A program made the position numbers and the translations under genes. DNA of 64,000 nt, taken from the NCBI GenBank assembly GCA_947497945.1, contig CANMIP010000007.1:1-64000 (forward strand), in the 5' to 3' direction. This DNA is from an uncultured Tropicimonas sp. Its GTDB lineage: Bacteria; Pseudomonadota; Alphaproteobacteria; Rhodobacterales; Rhodobacteraceae. The notes under the pieces were generated by a model. The model was not told the origin of the DNA. It saw nothing but the letters and a program-made list of their open reading frames with translations, and did not search any database. Below are positions 1 to 8,724 of this stretch, piece after piece (the first letter of the stretch is position 1; the number at the start of each line of letters is the position of its first letter).

Positions 1-118
1 TAGTGAGCGCATCAGGATCGGTTGCCACGCTGCCGCGCGCAAGGACATTCCCGCTCCCGTCCACCACACAGATCGAAGCCTCTTTCAATGAAACGTCGAG
101 ACCAACATATTGGCACAT
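1..118 (-). CDS. IS110-family transposase, N-terminal fragment cut by the window edge
   Basis: The reverse strand opens at an ATG (116-118) and reads MCQYVGLDVSLKEASICVVD, then about 19 more residues to the window edge. This is the start of the RuvC-like DEDD domain of IS110 transposases; the Asp in GLDVS is the expected first catalytic acid. The rest of the gene lies outside the window, so intactness and element ends cannot be judged. It sits downstream of the catabolic cluster, consistent with mobile-element activity in this island. Confidence 0.85.
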   Translation of the reverse strand, partial: MCQYVGLDVSLKEASICVVDGSGNVLARGSVATDPDALT

Positions 119-403
119 GGTCGTTCTCCTCTCGGCTGAACCTTGGTGAGGCCAATACTATCGGACCTCGTTTGCCCTTGGAGACCGACCGCCGCGATCA
201 CACCATGTCATTCATGCGGTGTGCAGCGAGATTCATGGTGGCAACGACCGGGTCGCGGACACTCCGGTCGTCCGGCCCCGAGTGGTAAACTGGCGCTACC
301 GGCGCATAGCTGACAGTGGTCGTTGTCTGACAAGGTCGGTTTTATTCGGTCTTTCCGACGGCATTCGGGCTGAAGCACTGTGGGGTTGGGAGATACATCG
401 TGC
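119..403. other. Intergenic gap between IS110 start and catabolic cluster
   Basis: No convincing gene is seen here. The stretch next to position 118 should include the IS110 left end and its promoter, but IS110 elements often lack clear terminal inverted repeats and none is visible. Nothing resembling a strong terminator for the minus-strand catabolic cluster was found. Confidence 0.5.
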
Positions 404-1414
404 TCAACCCTCCTCCGCCAGCATCTGCGCCTTGATCCCAAGTTCCATCACCTTGAAGCAATGACTTTGAGGCATGGCTGTCTCGGTGCGGTTCAACACA
501 TCGTGCTTGAGCCGCCCGAAATAGGGCAACCCGGCATCGGAACAATCGATTTTCTCGTAGCGATCTCCGGTGACGAGAAACAAGTGATCGGTACCCGCCG
601 GGTTGGCAATGTCCACGTATTTCCGAAGCTCGATATACCCTTCGGTGCCCAGAATGGTCAGCCGTCCGTCGCCCCAGTTCGGCAGCGCGTCGGGCGTGTA
701 CCAGTCGACGCGGATATACCCGTGGGCCCGCTCGTTGCGCAGCACGATCTCACCGAAATCCTGCAAACCCGGCGTGTCAGGGTTGGCATAGTTGCGCGCG
801 CAGGACGTGGCGATTTCGGCATCGGTGGAGCCGGTGAAGAAGAGGAACTGGTCGATCTGGTGGCTGGCGATATCGGTGAGCACGCCGCCATATGCCTGTC
901 GGTCAAAGAACCAGTCCGGGCGCGTGGGCTTGTTGAGCCGGTGAGGCCCAAAGCCTGCGGTTTGCACCACCCTGCCGATAACACCCTCGGCCACCAACTC
1001 AGAGGCGCGCGTCACGCAGGGCACCTCGAAACGTTCGGAAAAGTCGACCGACCAGACGCGCCCCGTCCGCGCTTGCGTCTCGCGCAAGGCATCGAGTTGC
1101 TCCAGCGTCGTGCAGCCTGGCTTGTCCGCCATCACGTCCTTGCCCGCTTCCATCGCCTCGACTGCCAGCGCGGCCCGGCGCGCAGGAATGTCGGCCACGA
1201 GGATCAAGTCGATCTCCGGGTCGTTGAGGATCTCGTCGCGATCCATCCTCCGCGGTACATCCGGAAAGAGCTTGAGGAACTTCTCGGTCGGTTTGGCGTC
1301 GCCGTCGTTCCACCAGCCGACGAACTCCGCGCCAGCCTCGATCATGTTGCCGGCCATGCCGAAGATATGGAAATGCTCGATGCCGAGGGCGGCGATTTTC
1401 AGGGTGCGGGTCAT
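404..1414 (-). CDS. Gfo/Idh/MocA-family oxidoreductase (atypical N-terminus)
   Basis: A 336-residue protein starting MTRTLKIAALGIEHFHIFG. The longer open frame upstream is rejected because this ATG has a GGAG ribosome site and overlaps the TGA of the preceding gene by four bases, implying translational coupling. The family uses NAD(P) to oxidise or reduce sugars, inositols and related hydroxyl compounds. ADKPG near residue 96 replaces the usual EKP motif, and the His/Asp pair in SHQIDQ (about 185-188) fits the catalytic region. The classical GxGxxG dinucleotide loop is not seen at the N-terminus, so cofactor binding may differ. It is the last gene of the minus-strand catabolic cluster; the substrate is unknown. 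Confidence 0.8.
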   Translation of the reverse strand: MTRTLKIAALGIEHFHIFGMAGNMIEAGAEFVGWWNDGDAKPTEKFLKLFPDVPRRMDRDEILNDPEIDLILVADIPARRAALAVEAMEAGKDVMADKPGCTTLEQLDALRETQARTGRVWSVDFSERFEVPCVTRASELVAEGVIGRVVQTAGFGPHRLNKPTRPDWFFDRQAYGGVLTDIASHQIDQFLFFTGSTDAEIATSCARNYANPDTPGLQDFGEIVLRNERAHGYIRVDWYTPDALPNWGDGRLTILGTEGYIELRKYVDIANPAGTDHLFLVTGDRYEKIDCSDAGLPYFGRLKHDVLNRTETAMPQSHCFKVMELGIKAQMLAEEG

Positions 1415-2460
1415 GACTGCTCCAGGTCCGAAAGGAGGATTGCGCGTTCTTGTTCCGATGACAGTGTAAGCGCCTCGATCAGGCGATGCACCGTCATGGC
1501 GGCGCGACCGGAGGCCACGGGCGGGCGGTTGCTGTCGAGCGCGGCAGCGAAGTCCTCGATGACCCCCTGATGCCATTCATGCGTGAACGCCATCGGGTCA
1601 GCACCGCCACCGGTTCCACCGGCTTCGCCTAGGGTTTCCTGGCGCCCGTCCTGCCAGTCGAGTTGCAACTGCCCGGATTTCAGAACAGCAGAGCCTTTGG
1701 TGCCATGCAGCACAATGCTCTCCGCCCCTCCTGGATAGCTCGCCGTCGATGCCACAAACGAGCCCACCGCACCATTTGCGAAATCGAGCCCGGCAGTCAC
1801 GAAATTTTCCGACTCCATCCTGTGCGACCGCGTCGTTCGGGCCATCGCCTGGACCTTGGTCACCGGGCCTGCCAGCAAAAGAGCAAGGTCCAACGTGTGG
1901 ATTGCCTGGCTGATCATCACCCCGCCGCCGTCGCGCGAATAGCTTCCGCGACCCGGCTCATCGTAATAGCCCTGCGCTCGCCACCAGGGCACCGCGATTT
2001 CGACCAGCGCTAGGTCCCCGAGCGCGCCCTGTTCCACGAGATCGAGCAACATGCGAGAGCTTTCCCGCACCCGGTGCTGCAGCACGATTCCCAATGGCAC
2101 GCCGGCCTCTTCGCAACAGCGCACGATGGTCTCGGCGGCACCGGCTGTTCGCTCCACTGGCTTTTCCATCAGCACGGGCAGACCTGCGCTCGCCAACGCC
2201 TCGATGATCGGCAAGCGGGCATTGGGCGGGGTGCAGAGATCGATGAAATCGACCTGTGTGTCCGCGATCACGTCTTCAAGGTGCTCAAAAACCCTTGGCG
2301 CAGGCTGCCCGTGCGTTTCCACGAAACGCGTCACAAAGCCCTCGGAGTCATCGACGCTTGCCGACAGGACACCATAGAGCGTCACCACATCAGAAGCAGC
2401 AATCGCCGCCGCGTGGGTTCCGGCCACCATGCCGACCCCGATCAGAACAACCTTTTTCAT
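1411..2460 (-). CDS. Gfo/Idh/MocA-family oxidoreductase
   Basis: A 349-residue NAD(P)-dependent oxidoreductase. The start MKKVVLIGVGMVAGTHAAAI gives the N-terminal Rossmann fold and is preceded by a GAGAGGGA ribosome site. EKP lies near residues 99-101, and the His/Asp pair of IHTLD (about 188-191) matches the family active site. It overlaps the next oxidoreductase by four bases, so the two are probably made together and may act in sequence or as partners. A 320-bp gap separates it from the rest of the cluster upstream, so it may have its own promoter. Sugar or cyclitol dehydrogenase is the best general call; the exact substrate cannot be read. Confidence 0.85.
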   Translation of the reverse strand: MKKVVLIGVGMVAGTHAAAIAASDVVTLYGVLSASVDDSEGFVTRFVETHGQPAPRVFEHLEDVIADTQVDFIDLCTPPNARLPIIEALASAGLPVLMEKPVERTAGAAETIVRCCEEAGVPLGIVLQHRVRESSRMLLDLVEQGALGDLALVEIAVPWWRAQGYYDEPGRGSYSRDGGGVMISQAIHTLDLALLLAGPVTKVQAMARTTRSHRMESENFVTAGLDFANGAVGSFVASTASYPGGAESIVLHGTKGSAVLKSGQLQLDWQDGRQETLGEAGGTGGGADPMAFTHEWHQGVIEDFAAALDSNRPPVASGRAAMTVHRLIEALTLSSEQERAILLSDLEQS

Positions 2461-2780
2461 CGTTCCCTCTCGCTTATTTGCGTCCCGTTTTCGAGTCCAA
2501 GTCTCCATCGTCGCGAAGGGCAACATAGCGGAGACAAGACAGTGTCCGACCTCGTGTTTGCGGACCGTCCAGGAACCGCGCTTTCGATGGCGCGCGCGAC
2601 ATGGGCGATGAAACGGGCCATGTTGTGCGGCGTCCGTCAACGTATTCGCAGCCGCCGTTCCGACCTTCGTCAAAACGGGGCTCAGTCTGCCATCGACAGC
2701 TGGACGTCAACCACACGAGCGCACCGCCAGGTAGTGAGCGGGACCGTGTCGTGCCAGAACGGAGGCTTTCGGACGTCCGC
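2461..2780. other. Intergenic gap inside the catabolic cluster
   Basis: This 320-bp stretch separates the isomerase from the two last oxidoreductases. Short frames in it do not resemble any family I recognise. It could hold a promoter for the downstream pair or be the scar of a deleted gene. No clear hairpin or palindrome was seen. Confidence 0.4.
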
Positions 2781-3602
2781 TCAACAGCTTGTTCGTCCCC
2801 GTTCGACAATTGTGCGCAACACGTCGTCAGGGTCCCTCTTCCACCAGTTTCCGGCCGAGAATATCTCGACCTCGTTCAACCCGGTGAACCCGGCCGCTTC
2901 CACCTCGGCCCTCAGGCCGGGAATATCGGCAACGCCGTCTCCCATCATGCCCCGGTCCTCAAGGATGTCCTGCGTTGGAACAAGCCAGTCGCAGATGTGG
3001 AAGCCCAGAAGGCGCTCCTTGCCCGCGCGACGGATTTGTTCTCGGATCTCGGGGTCCCACCAGATGTGATAGACATCCAGAGCTACGCCGATCCCCTCTC
3101 CCAGACGGTCACAGATATCCAGCGCCTGACCGGTCGTGTTCACGCAAGCCCGGTCGCCGGCATACATCGGGTGCAGCGGCTCGATCGCCACCGGCATCCC
3201 GGCGCTGCGCGCGTATTCCAGCGTCATCACCAGCCCGTCTTCGATCATGCTGCGCGCCCCGTCGATGTCCCTGGAGCCGGGCGGCAGGCCGCCCACAACC
3301 ATCACAAGGCATTCCGCGCCGATCCCCGTAGCTTCATCCACCGCGCGAAGATTGTCGTCCAGAACGACCTGGGTCAGTTTTCCTTCGCCGGTGTACCAGC
3401 CCCCACGACAGAGGCCCGAGACCCGCAGGCCCGCGTCGCGAATAGCGCGCGCTGCAGGCTCCACCCCCATCTCCTGAAGCTTGTCCCGCCAGGGGCCAAT
3501 GCCGCCGAACCCGTGACGGGCGCAGCCCTCGATGGCCTCGGCCAGCGACCACTGCATCTTGATCGTGGCGGTGTTGAGCGAAATGCGATCCGGTGTCAGC
3601 AT
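2781..3602 (-). CDS. Sugar phosphate isomerase/epimerase (xylose isomerase-like TIM barrel)
   Basis: A 273-residue TIM-barrel protein of the AP-endonuclease-2/xylose-isomerase fold. The start MLTPDRISLN lies one base after the TGA of the DUF993 gene. Probable metal-binding residues are seen in order: Glu in AIEPLHP (about 141), Asp and His in ALDVYHIW (about 176 and 179), His in GFHICDW (about 202) and Glu in NEVEIFS (about 246). Such enzymes isomerise, epimerise or dehydrate keto sugars and inosose-like intermediates, usually working with Gfo/Idh/MocA dehydrogenases as here. The tight spacing places it in one operon with the DUF993 gene. Confidence 0.8.
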   Translation of the reverse strand: MLTPDRISLNTATIKMQWSLAEAIEGCARHGFGGIGPWRDKLQEMGVEPAARAIRDAGLRVSGLCRGGWYTGEGKLTQVVLDDNLRAVDEATGIGAECLVMVVGGLPPGSRDIDGARSMIEDGLVMTLEYARSAGMPVAIEPLHPMYAGDRACVNTTGQALDICDRLGEGIGVALDVYHIWWDPEIREQIRRAGKERLLGFHICDWLVPTQDILEDRGMMGDGVADIPGLRAEVEAAGFTGLNEVEIFSAGNWWKRDPDDVLRTIVERGRTSC

Positions 3603-3603
3603 G

Positions 3604-4746
3604 TCAGACCTCCACCCCACGCGCCGCGAATACCGGACGCGCACGCGCTGCCACCCGTTCGGGGTCTGTGAACGATCCGCATGCATTGGCCATGCGAATG
3701 ATATCTGCCAGATGAAGCGTCGAGCGTGCGCTCTCTTGCCCGCCGATCATGGTGAAGTGATCCTGATGGCCGCACAAGTAGGCCATGAAGACCACACCGG
3801 TCTTGTAGAACCGGGTCGGCGCCTTGAAGATATGTCGAGAGAGCGGAACCGATGGCGCGAAAGTGGCGTGATAGCCCTTCAGGTCCTTTTTCCCCAGTTG
3901 CCCGAGCGCCCGGGCCGCGACAGCCGCGATGGGGTCGAAGATGCCGAGAAGGGCATGGGAATAACCCTCGTCGTCGCCCGCGATCAGGTCCGGATAGTTG
4001 AAGTCGTCGCCCGTATACATGCGTACGCCCTCCGGCAAGCGGCGGCGCATGGCGATCTCCTTCTCCGCGGACAGCAGAGAGACCTTGATGCCGTCCACCT
4101 TGGCAGCATTGGCCCGGATAACCTCAAGCGCGGTGTCCATCGCCACCACGTGATCCTCGGCGCCCCAATACCCAGCCAACGCGGGGTCGAACATCTCACC
4201 CAGCCAGTGCAGGATCGCCGGTTGCTCGAGCCCGCCCAACACGCGCTCGTAGACGCGCGCGTAATCCTCCGGACCTTTCGCCGCCTGAACCAACGCACGC
4301 GAGGCCATGAGGATGACGCGGGAGCCCGCCGCCTCCACAGCCTCGCATTGCGTTTCGTAGGCTGCGATGACCTGGTCCAGTGTCACATCCGGGCCGGGGG
4401 CGAGATGGTCGGTTCCCGCGCCAGAGGCGATCAGGTGCCCACCGGCTTTTGCCAGGGCGGTCGAGCGCCGGATCAGCTCCAACGAAGTCGGCCAGTCCAT
4501 CCCCATACCGCGTTGCGCGGTGTCCATCGCCTCGGCGACACCGAAGCCCAACGCCCAGAGGTGCTCGCGGAAGGCCAGCGTGCGATCCCAGTCCACGGCG
4601 CAATCCAGCCAAGGATCGTTGTCCGCCATCGGGTTGGCCACCACATGCGAAGCGGCATAGGCCGTGCGCGTCCAGCCTGTCGCCGAGGTCGGCGCGGGGC
4701 CTGCAACAAGGGTGACTGCGCCACCCGGGAGGTTCAGCTCAGTCAT
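3604..4746 (-). CDS. DUF993 dihydrodipicolinate synthase-like protein
   Basis: A 380-residue protein that I recognise as DUF993, distantly related to the class I aldolases DapA and NanA. DGIKVSLL (Lys about 221) sits where the Schiff-base lysine of this superfamily would be. Members are found beside sugar oxidoreductases, but I know of no firm biochemical function. Here it lies four bases after a Gfo/Idh/MocA gene and one base before a sugar isomerase, which suggests carbon-carbon cleavage of an oxidised sugar or cyclitol. It is full length with no lesions. The family call is solid; the reaction is inference. Confidence 0.75.
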   Translation of the reverse strand: MTELNLPGGAVTLVAGPAPTSATGWTRTAYAASHVVANPMADNDPWLDCAVDWDRTLAFREHLWALGFGVAEAMDTAQRGMGMDWPTSLELIRRSTALAKAGGHLIASGAGTDHLAPGPDVTLDQVIAAYETQCEAVEAAGSRVILMASRALVQAAKGPEDYARVYERVLGGLEQPAILHWLGEMFDPALAGYWGAEDHVVAMDTALEVIRANAAKVDGIKVSLLSAEKEIAMRRRLPEGVRMYTGDDFNYPDLIAGDDEGYSHALLGIFDPIAAVAARALGQLGKKDLKGYHATFAPSVPLSRHIFKAPTRFYKTGVVFMAYLCGHQDHFTMIGGQESARSTLHLADIIRMANACGSFTDPERVAARARPVFAARGVEV

Positions 4747-4749
4747 CGA

Positions 4750-5901
4750 TCAGATCTCCAGATCCGCAAGGTCAATCCAGCGCCGCTCGCGCCAGCTCTG
4801 ATAGCCGGCCTCGGCCAACTGCACCCCCTTGGCGCCTTCGGCGAGGGAGTAGCTCCAGGGCGCATCCTCGGCCACGTGGCGCAAGAACTGCTCCCATTGC
4901 ACCTTGAACCCATTGTCGAATACCGTGTTGTCCGGCACGTCTTCCCAACCGTCGAAGAAGTCCAGCGCCTGTGGGACGTCGGGGTTCCACACCGGCTTGG
5001 GCGTGTTTACGCGGGCTTGGCTGCGGCAGGAATGCAGTCCCGCCACGGCCGAGCCATGCGTGCCGTCAACATGGAAGGTCACCAGATCGTCGCGACGCAC
5101 ACGCGTGCACCAGCTGGAGTTGATCTGTGCCACGATGTCCCCTTCCAGGAGGAAGGTCGCATAAGCGGCGTCATCGGCATCCGCGGGATATTCCGCGCCC
5201 TGTTCGTCCCAGCGGGTGGGGATATGGGTTGCGCCCATGCAGGAAACCGACTTCACCGGCGCAACCACGTTGTCGAGCACGTAGCGCCAGTGGCACAGCA
5301 TGTCGGAAATGATCCCGCCGCCATCGGCCGCGCGGTAGTTCCAGGACGGGCGTTGTGCCGGCATCCAGTCCCCTTCGAACACCCAATAGCCGAACTCGCC
5401 GCGCACCGAGAGAATGCGGCCGAAGAAGCCGCTGTCACGTAGCCGTTTGAGCTTCAGCAGGCCCGGCAGGTCGAGCTTGTCGTGTACGATGCCGTTTTTG
5501 ACCCCTCTTTCGCGGGCGTAACGGGCGATTTCGACCGCTTCGTCCAGCCCTTCTGAGATCGGTTTTTCGCAATAGACATGCTTGCCGGCGTCAATCGCGC
5601 TCCGCAGCAGCGCCGGGCGCAGCTTTGTCGAAGCCGCGTCGAAGAACAGCGTGTCATCTGGGTTGGTCAGCGCCGCGTCCAGATCGGTGGTCCAACGCTC
5701 GACCCCATGGGCCGCAGCCAGCGCCTCGATCTTGTCGGCATTGCGGCCAACCAGGATCGGGTCCGGAATCAGCCGTGTGCCGTCGGAGAGCAGCACTCCG
5801 CCCTCATCGCGGATCGCCAGAACCGAACGGATAAGATGCTGGTTCATTCCCATGCGCCCCGTGACGCCGTGCATGACGATTCCGATACGTTCCTGTTTCA
5901 T
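4750..5901 (-). CDS. Gfo/Idh/MocA-family oxidoreductase
   Basis: A 383-residue oxidoreductase. The N-terminus MKQERIGIVMHGVTGRMGMN carries a Rossmann loop of DapB-like wording, CEKPIS sits near residue 111, and GGGIISDMLCHW fits the active-site helix. It opens the enzyme part of the cluster, 74 bp after tetR, and is followed after three bases by the DUF993 gene. It probably performs the first oxidation of the imported substrate, but that order is inferred from position only. An alternative is a dehydrogenase acting on a later keto intermediate. Confidence 0.85.
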   Translation of the reverse strand: MKQERIGIVMHGVTGRMGMNQHLIRSVLAIRDEGGVLLSDGTRLIPDPILVGRNADKIEALAAAHGVERWTTDLDAALTNPDDTLFFDAASTKLRPALLRSAIDAGKHVYCEKPISEGLDEAVEIARYARERGVKNGIVHDKLDLPGLLKLKRLRDSGFFGRILSVRGEFGYWVFEGDWMPAQRPSWNYRAADGGGIISDMLCHWRYVLDNVVAPVKSVSCMGATHIPTRWDEQGAEYPADADDAAYATFLLEGDIVAQINSSWCTRVRRDDLVTFHVDGTHGSAVAGLHSCRSQARVNTPKPVWNPDVPQALDFFDGWEDVPDNTVFDNGFKVQWEQFLRHVAEDAPWSYSLAEGAKGVQLAEAGYQSWRERRWIDLADLEI

Positions 5902-5975
5902 GAGTATTGTCCTTTCGTCATTCAGTGATCCGGCCCTGCATGTGCATGGCCAGAAAAGTGTGGCGCGGTGACCAC

Positions 5976-6632
5976 TCAGTCAGTGCCGCAGGTTTCCGGT
6001 GTCGCCCGCAGGTAGCAAAGGATCATCTTGCTGGCCTCTTCGGCCCGGCGCTTCAGCCAGGTGTCGTCTATCGGAACATTGAAGACGACGCGCAGCGTGT
6101 ACTTGTTGGACACCGGGAAGAAGCAGAGCGAGGCAATAGTCAGGTAGAGTTCGGTGGGATCGACCCCCGGTTGGAAAGCGCCCTCGGCCACGCCGCGTTC
6201 GAGGATGGAACTGATCTGATGGATCAGCGGCGACTGGATGTCGTTGAGATGATCGATTTCGCGCACCGTCACACCCTTGCGCAGGTTCTCGGTGTTGAGC
6301 ATCGAGGTGAACCAGGGCTTGGAAATGAAGTGATCCATGGTGAAGTGCACCAACTCGCGGATCGCGTCCTCTGGCGTCATGTGGTCGGTGTCGATGGCAC
6401 GTTCGCCCTTGCGGATCTGCAGGTAGCTTTCCTTGAGCGCCGCCTTGTAGAGGTCTTCCTTGTCGCCGAAGTAGCTGTAGATCATCGGCTTGGAGACCCC
6501 GGCCGACTCGGCGATCCTGTCAACTCGCGCGCCACCATGCCCTTGTGTGGCAAACTCGTTCAGGGCAGCGTCTAGGATACGCCGCTGGGTGGCGGCAGCA
6601 TCGCGACTGGCAGGTTTTGGTTTGTCGTTCAT
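5976..6632 (-). CDS. TetR-family transcriptional regulator of the TctABC cluster
   Basis: A 218-residue TetR/AcrR-type repressor. The N-terminal helix-turn-helix is plain in AESAGVSKPMIYSYFGDKED (roughly residues 42-61), followed by a helical ligand-binding domain. Its start codon overlaps the tctA stop by four bases, so it is translated with the transporter genes rather than from a divergent promoter. A probable operator lies upstream of tctC at 9766-9794, which would make the operon autoregulated. The inducer is presumably the transported compound or an early product of it. Confidence 0.88.
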   Translation of the reverse strand: MNDKPKPASRDAAATQRRILDAALNEFATQGHGGARVDRIAESAGVSKPMIYSYFGDKEDLYKAALKESYLQIRKGERAIDTDHMTPEDAIRELVHFTMDHFISKPWFTSMLNTENLRKGVTVREIDHLNDIQSPLIHQISSILERGVAEGAFQPGVDPTELYLTIASLCFFPVSNKYTLRVVFNVPIDDTWLKRRAEEASKMILCYLRATPETCGTD

Positions 6633-8155
6633 GACTTGCTCTTCCCCTTGAGGCGCGACGTAAGACGAGCGAAGCTGCGGCGAACCGGTGCCAGACCCAT
6701 GGCGATGCTCACCACGATCACCACCACGAAGAACAGCGAGATCGGGCGGCTGAAGAAGGGCTCCAGCGAGCCGTCCGAGAGCGTCAGACCGCGGCGCAGA
6801 CTCTTGTCCAACAGGGATCCGAGGATGATCCCGAGCACCAGCGGCGCCATCGGGTACTTCATCTGCCGAAGCACGAAGCCGATCAGCCCGAACGCCACCA
6901 TCACCCCGATGTCGAAGGTGCGTTGAGTCAACGCGTAGGGGCCGATGACGCAGAGAGTGAAGACCACTGGCATCAGGATTTCGCGTGGGATCTTCAGCAC
7001 CAGAATGAACAGCCGTGTCAACGAGAGGCCGTAGATCGCGATGGCGATGGTGGCAAAAACCAGCATGGCGGCGATCGAATAGATGAAGGTTGGCTGTTCG
7101 ATCATGATCATCGGGCCGGGCCGGATGCCATGAATGAAGAGCGCGGCGATCAGCACGGCAGCAGGAGCGGAGCCGGGCACAGCCAGTGTGAGCGCCGGGA
7201 TCAGCGAGCCGGGCACCACGGCTGAGTTTCCGGTTTCGGCCGCTGTCAGCCCTTCGCGCGATCCCTTGCCGAACTCCTCCCGCTCAGGGCTGGTGCGTTT
7301 GGCCGCCGCATAGGAGGCCCACGCGCCGATATCTTCGCCCACACCGGGGATGATTCCCACCAGCGTGCCGATGATGCCGGAGCGGATGATGGTGTATTTG
7401 TAGCGGATCAGGTCTGCAAGGCGCGGCAGCACGCGGTCGTCGGTGCTGTTCTTTTCCACCAGTTCTGGCTTGTTGCGCCACATTACCGTTAACACCTCAG
7501 CAAAGCCGAACGCACCCACCATCGCCGGTATCAGAGCAATGCCACCGTTCATCTGGTGAAAGCCAAGGTTGAAGCGGACATGGGCGTGGATGCCTTCGGA
7601 GCCGATCATGGCGACCATCAGGCCAAGCAGCCCGGCGATATAGCCCTTGAGCGGGGCCACACCACCGGTCAACTGGCCAGAGATGACAATGCCGAAGACG
7701 GCAAGCCAGAAGAACTCGAAGGACCCGAAATCGAGCGCGATCTCGGCCAGTGGCGGGGCGAGCACGACAAGCATGACAATACCCACCAGCGTGCCCAGCG
7801 CCGACCCAGCGGTGGCCAGTGCCATTGCGTAGCCGGCTTGCCCCTTTTGTGCCAAAGGGTAGCCGTCGAGCGAGGTCGCCGCCGAGGCGGGGGTCCCGGG
7901 AATGTTGAGCAGGATGGCGCTGCGCGAGCCGCCATAGATCGCGCCGACATACATGCAGATCAGCACAAGGATCGCGGTGTCGCGCTCCATCGTGTAGGTC
8001 AGCGTGGTCAGCAGCGCGACCCCCATGGTGGCGGTCAAGCCGGGAAGGCTGCCGACGAAAATGCCAAGCAGGGTCGCCCAGGCTACATGAAAGACCGACA
8101 TCGGGGTGGCAAGGGCGACAATCGCAGCGGCAAAGCCGGCAAGTCCTTCCATCAT
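6629..8155 (-). CDS. Tripartite tricarboxylate transporter, large permease (TctA)
   Basis: A 508-residue membrane protein with the length and glycine/proline-rich motifs of TctA: GSLPGLTATMG near residue 30, IYGGSRSAILLNIPGTPASA, and a second repeat with GIIPGVGEDIGAW. About a dozen hydrophobic helices are visible. It is the large channel subunit of a secondary, binding-protein-dependent carboxylate importer. The start at 8155 follows a GAGG site and overlaps the tctB stop; a second Met follows immediately. Its 3' end overlaps tetR by four bases. Confidence 0.92.
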   Translation of the reverse strand: MMEGLAGFAAAIVALATPMSVFHVAWATLLGIFVGSLPGLTATMGVALLTTLTYTMERDTAILVLICMYVGAIYGGSRSAILLNIPGTPASAATSLDGYPLAQKGQAGYAMALATAGSALGTLVGIVMLVVLAPPLAEIALDFGSFEFFWLAVFGIVISGQLTGGVAPLKGYIAGLLGLMVAMIGSEGIHAHVRFNLGFHQMNGGIALIPAMVGAFGFAEVLTVMWRNKPELVEKNSTDDRVLPRLADLIRYKYTIIRSGIIGTLVGIIPGVGEDIGAWASYAAAKRTSPEREEFGKGSREGLTAAETGNSAVVPGSLIPALTLAVPGSAPAAVLIAALFIHGIRPGPMIMIEQPTFIYSIAAMLVFATIAIAIYGLSLTRLFILVLKIPREILMPVVFTLCVIGPYALTQRTFDIGVMVAFGLIGFVLRQMKYPMAPLVLGIILGSLLDKSLRRGLTLSDGSLEPFFSRPISLFFVVVIVVSIAMGLAPVRRSFARLTSRLKGKSKS

Positions 8156-8637
8156 GGCAACCTCACCAGGAAACCGTAGCGGAAGAGCGCCGAGATGGCA
8201 CCGGCCGTGACGGCGCCGAACAGCATCACGAAGAGCGCGGTTTTCATGCGTCCCGACCCGATAGGCGCGGCCGGGACGAGGAACCAGCCGGCGAACCCGG
8301 CGATATAGATGGCGGCCCCCGCCGCAAACGGGATCCGACCGACAAGCACCAACGCAAACACGCAACTCCAGATGGCGGTAAAGGTGAAGTCCTGTAGCGA
8401 GCCGCTGTCGTCGTCTTCTGTGTCACGCGGGGTGGCAGCGGCCGAACGTGCCAGCAGTATCGCGCAGAGCATCAATGCGGCACCAAGGATCATGGGAACA
8501 AGACCGGGGATCGACGCAGGATGGATCTGCCGGATCTCCAACCGGTCCATCACATAGCCACCCCAGGCCATTGCCGCGCCAAGCGCGAAGAATACAGCCG
8601 CCGTGGCACGGTCGGCTGTCGCGGAATTGAAACGCAT
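8152..8637 (-). CDS. Tripartite tricarboxylate transporter, small permease (TctB)
   Basis: A 161-residue protein with four hydrophobic segments and the usual TctB length. It is the small membrane subunit that pairs with TctA. It lies between tctC and tctA in the standard order and overlaps tctA by four bases. TctB sequences are poorly conserved, so the call rests on length, topology and gene order as much as on motifs. Confidence 0.85.
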   Translation of the reverse strand: MRFNSATADRATAAVFFALGAAMAWGGYVMDRLEIRQIHPASIPGLVPMILGAALMLCAILLARSAAATPRDTEDDDSGSLQDFTFTAIWSCVFALVLVGRIPFAAGAAIYIAGFAGWFLVPAAPIGSGRMKTALFVMLFGAVTAGAISALFRYGFLVRLP

Positions 8638-8724
8638 GGATGTGAGCCTTCTACACCCTCGGCCGTGGCCGATGCAGGCAGATGTGCGGGGCCGGAGCCC
8701 CGCACGGTTTGCGAAAGCGGGACC

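Noticed and set aside
380-1570. Long plus-strand frame of 396 codons
   Set aside because: It mirrors the minus-strand oxidoreductase gene, resembles no protein family, and is a typical high-GC antisense frame.
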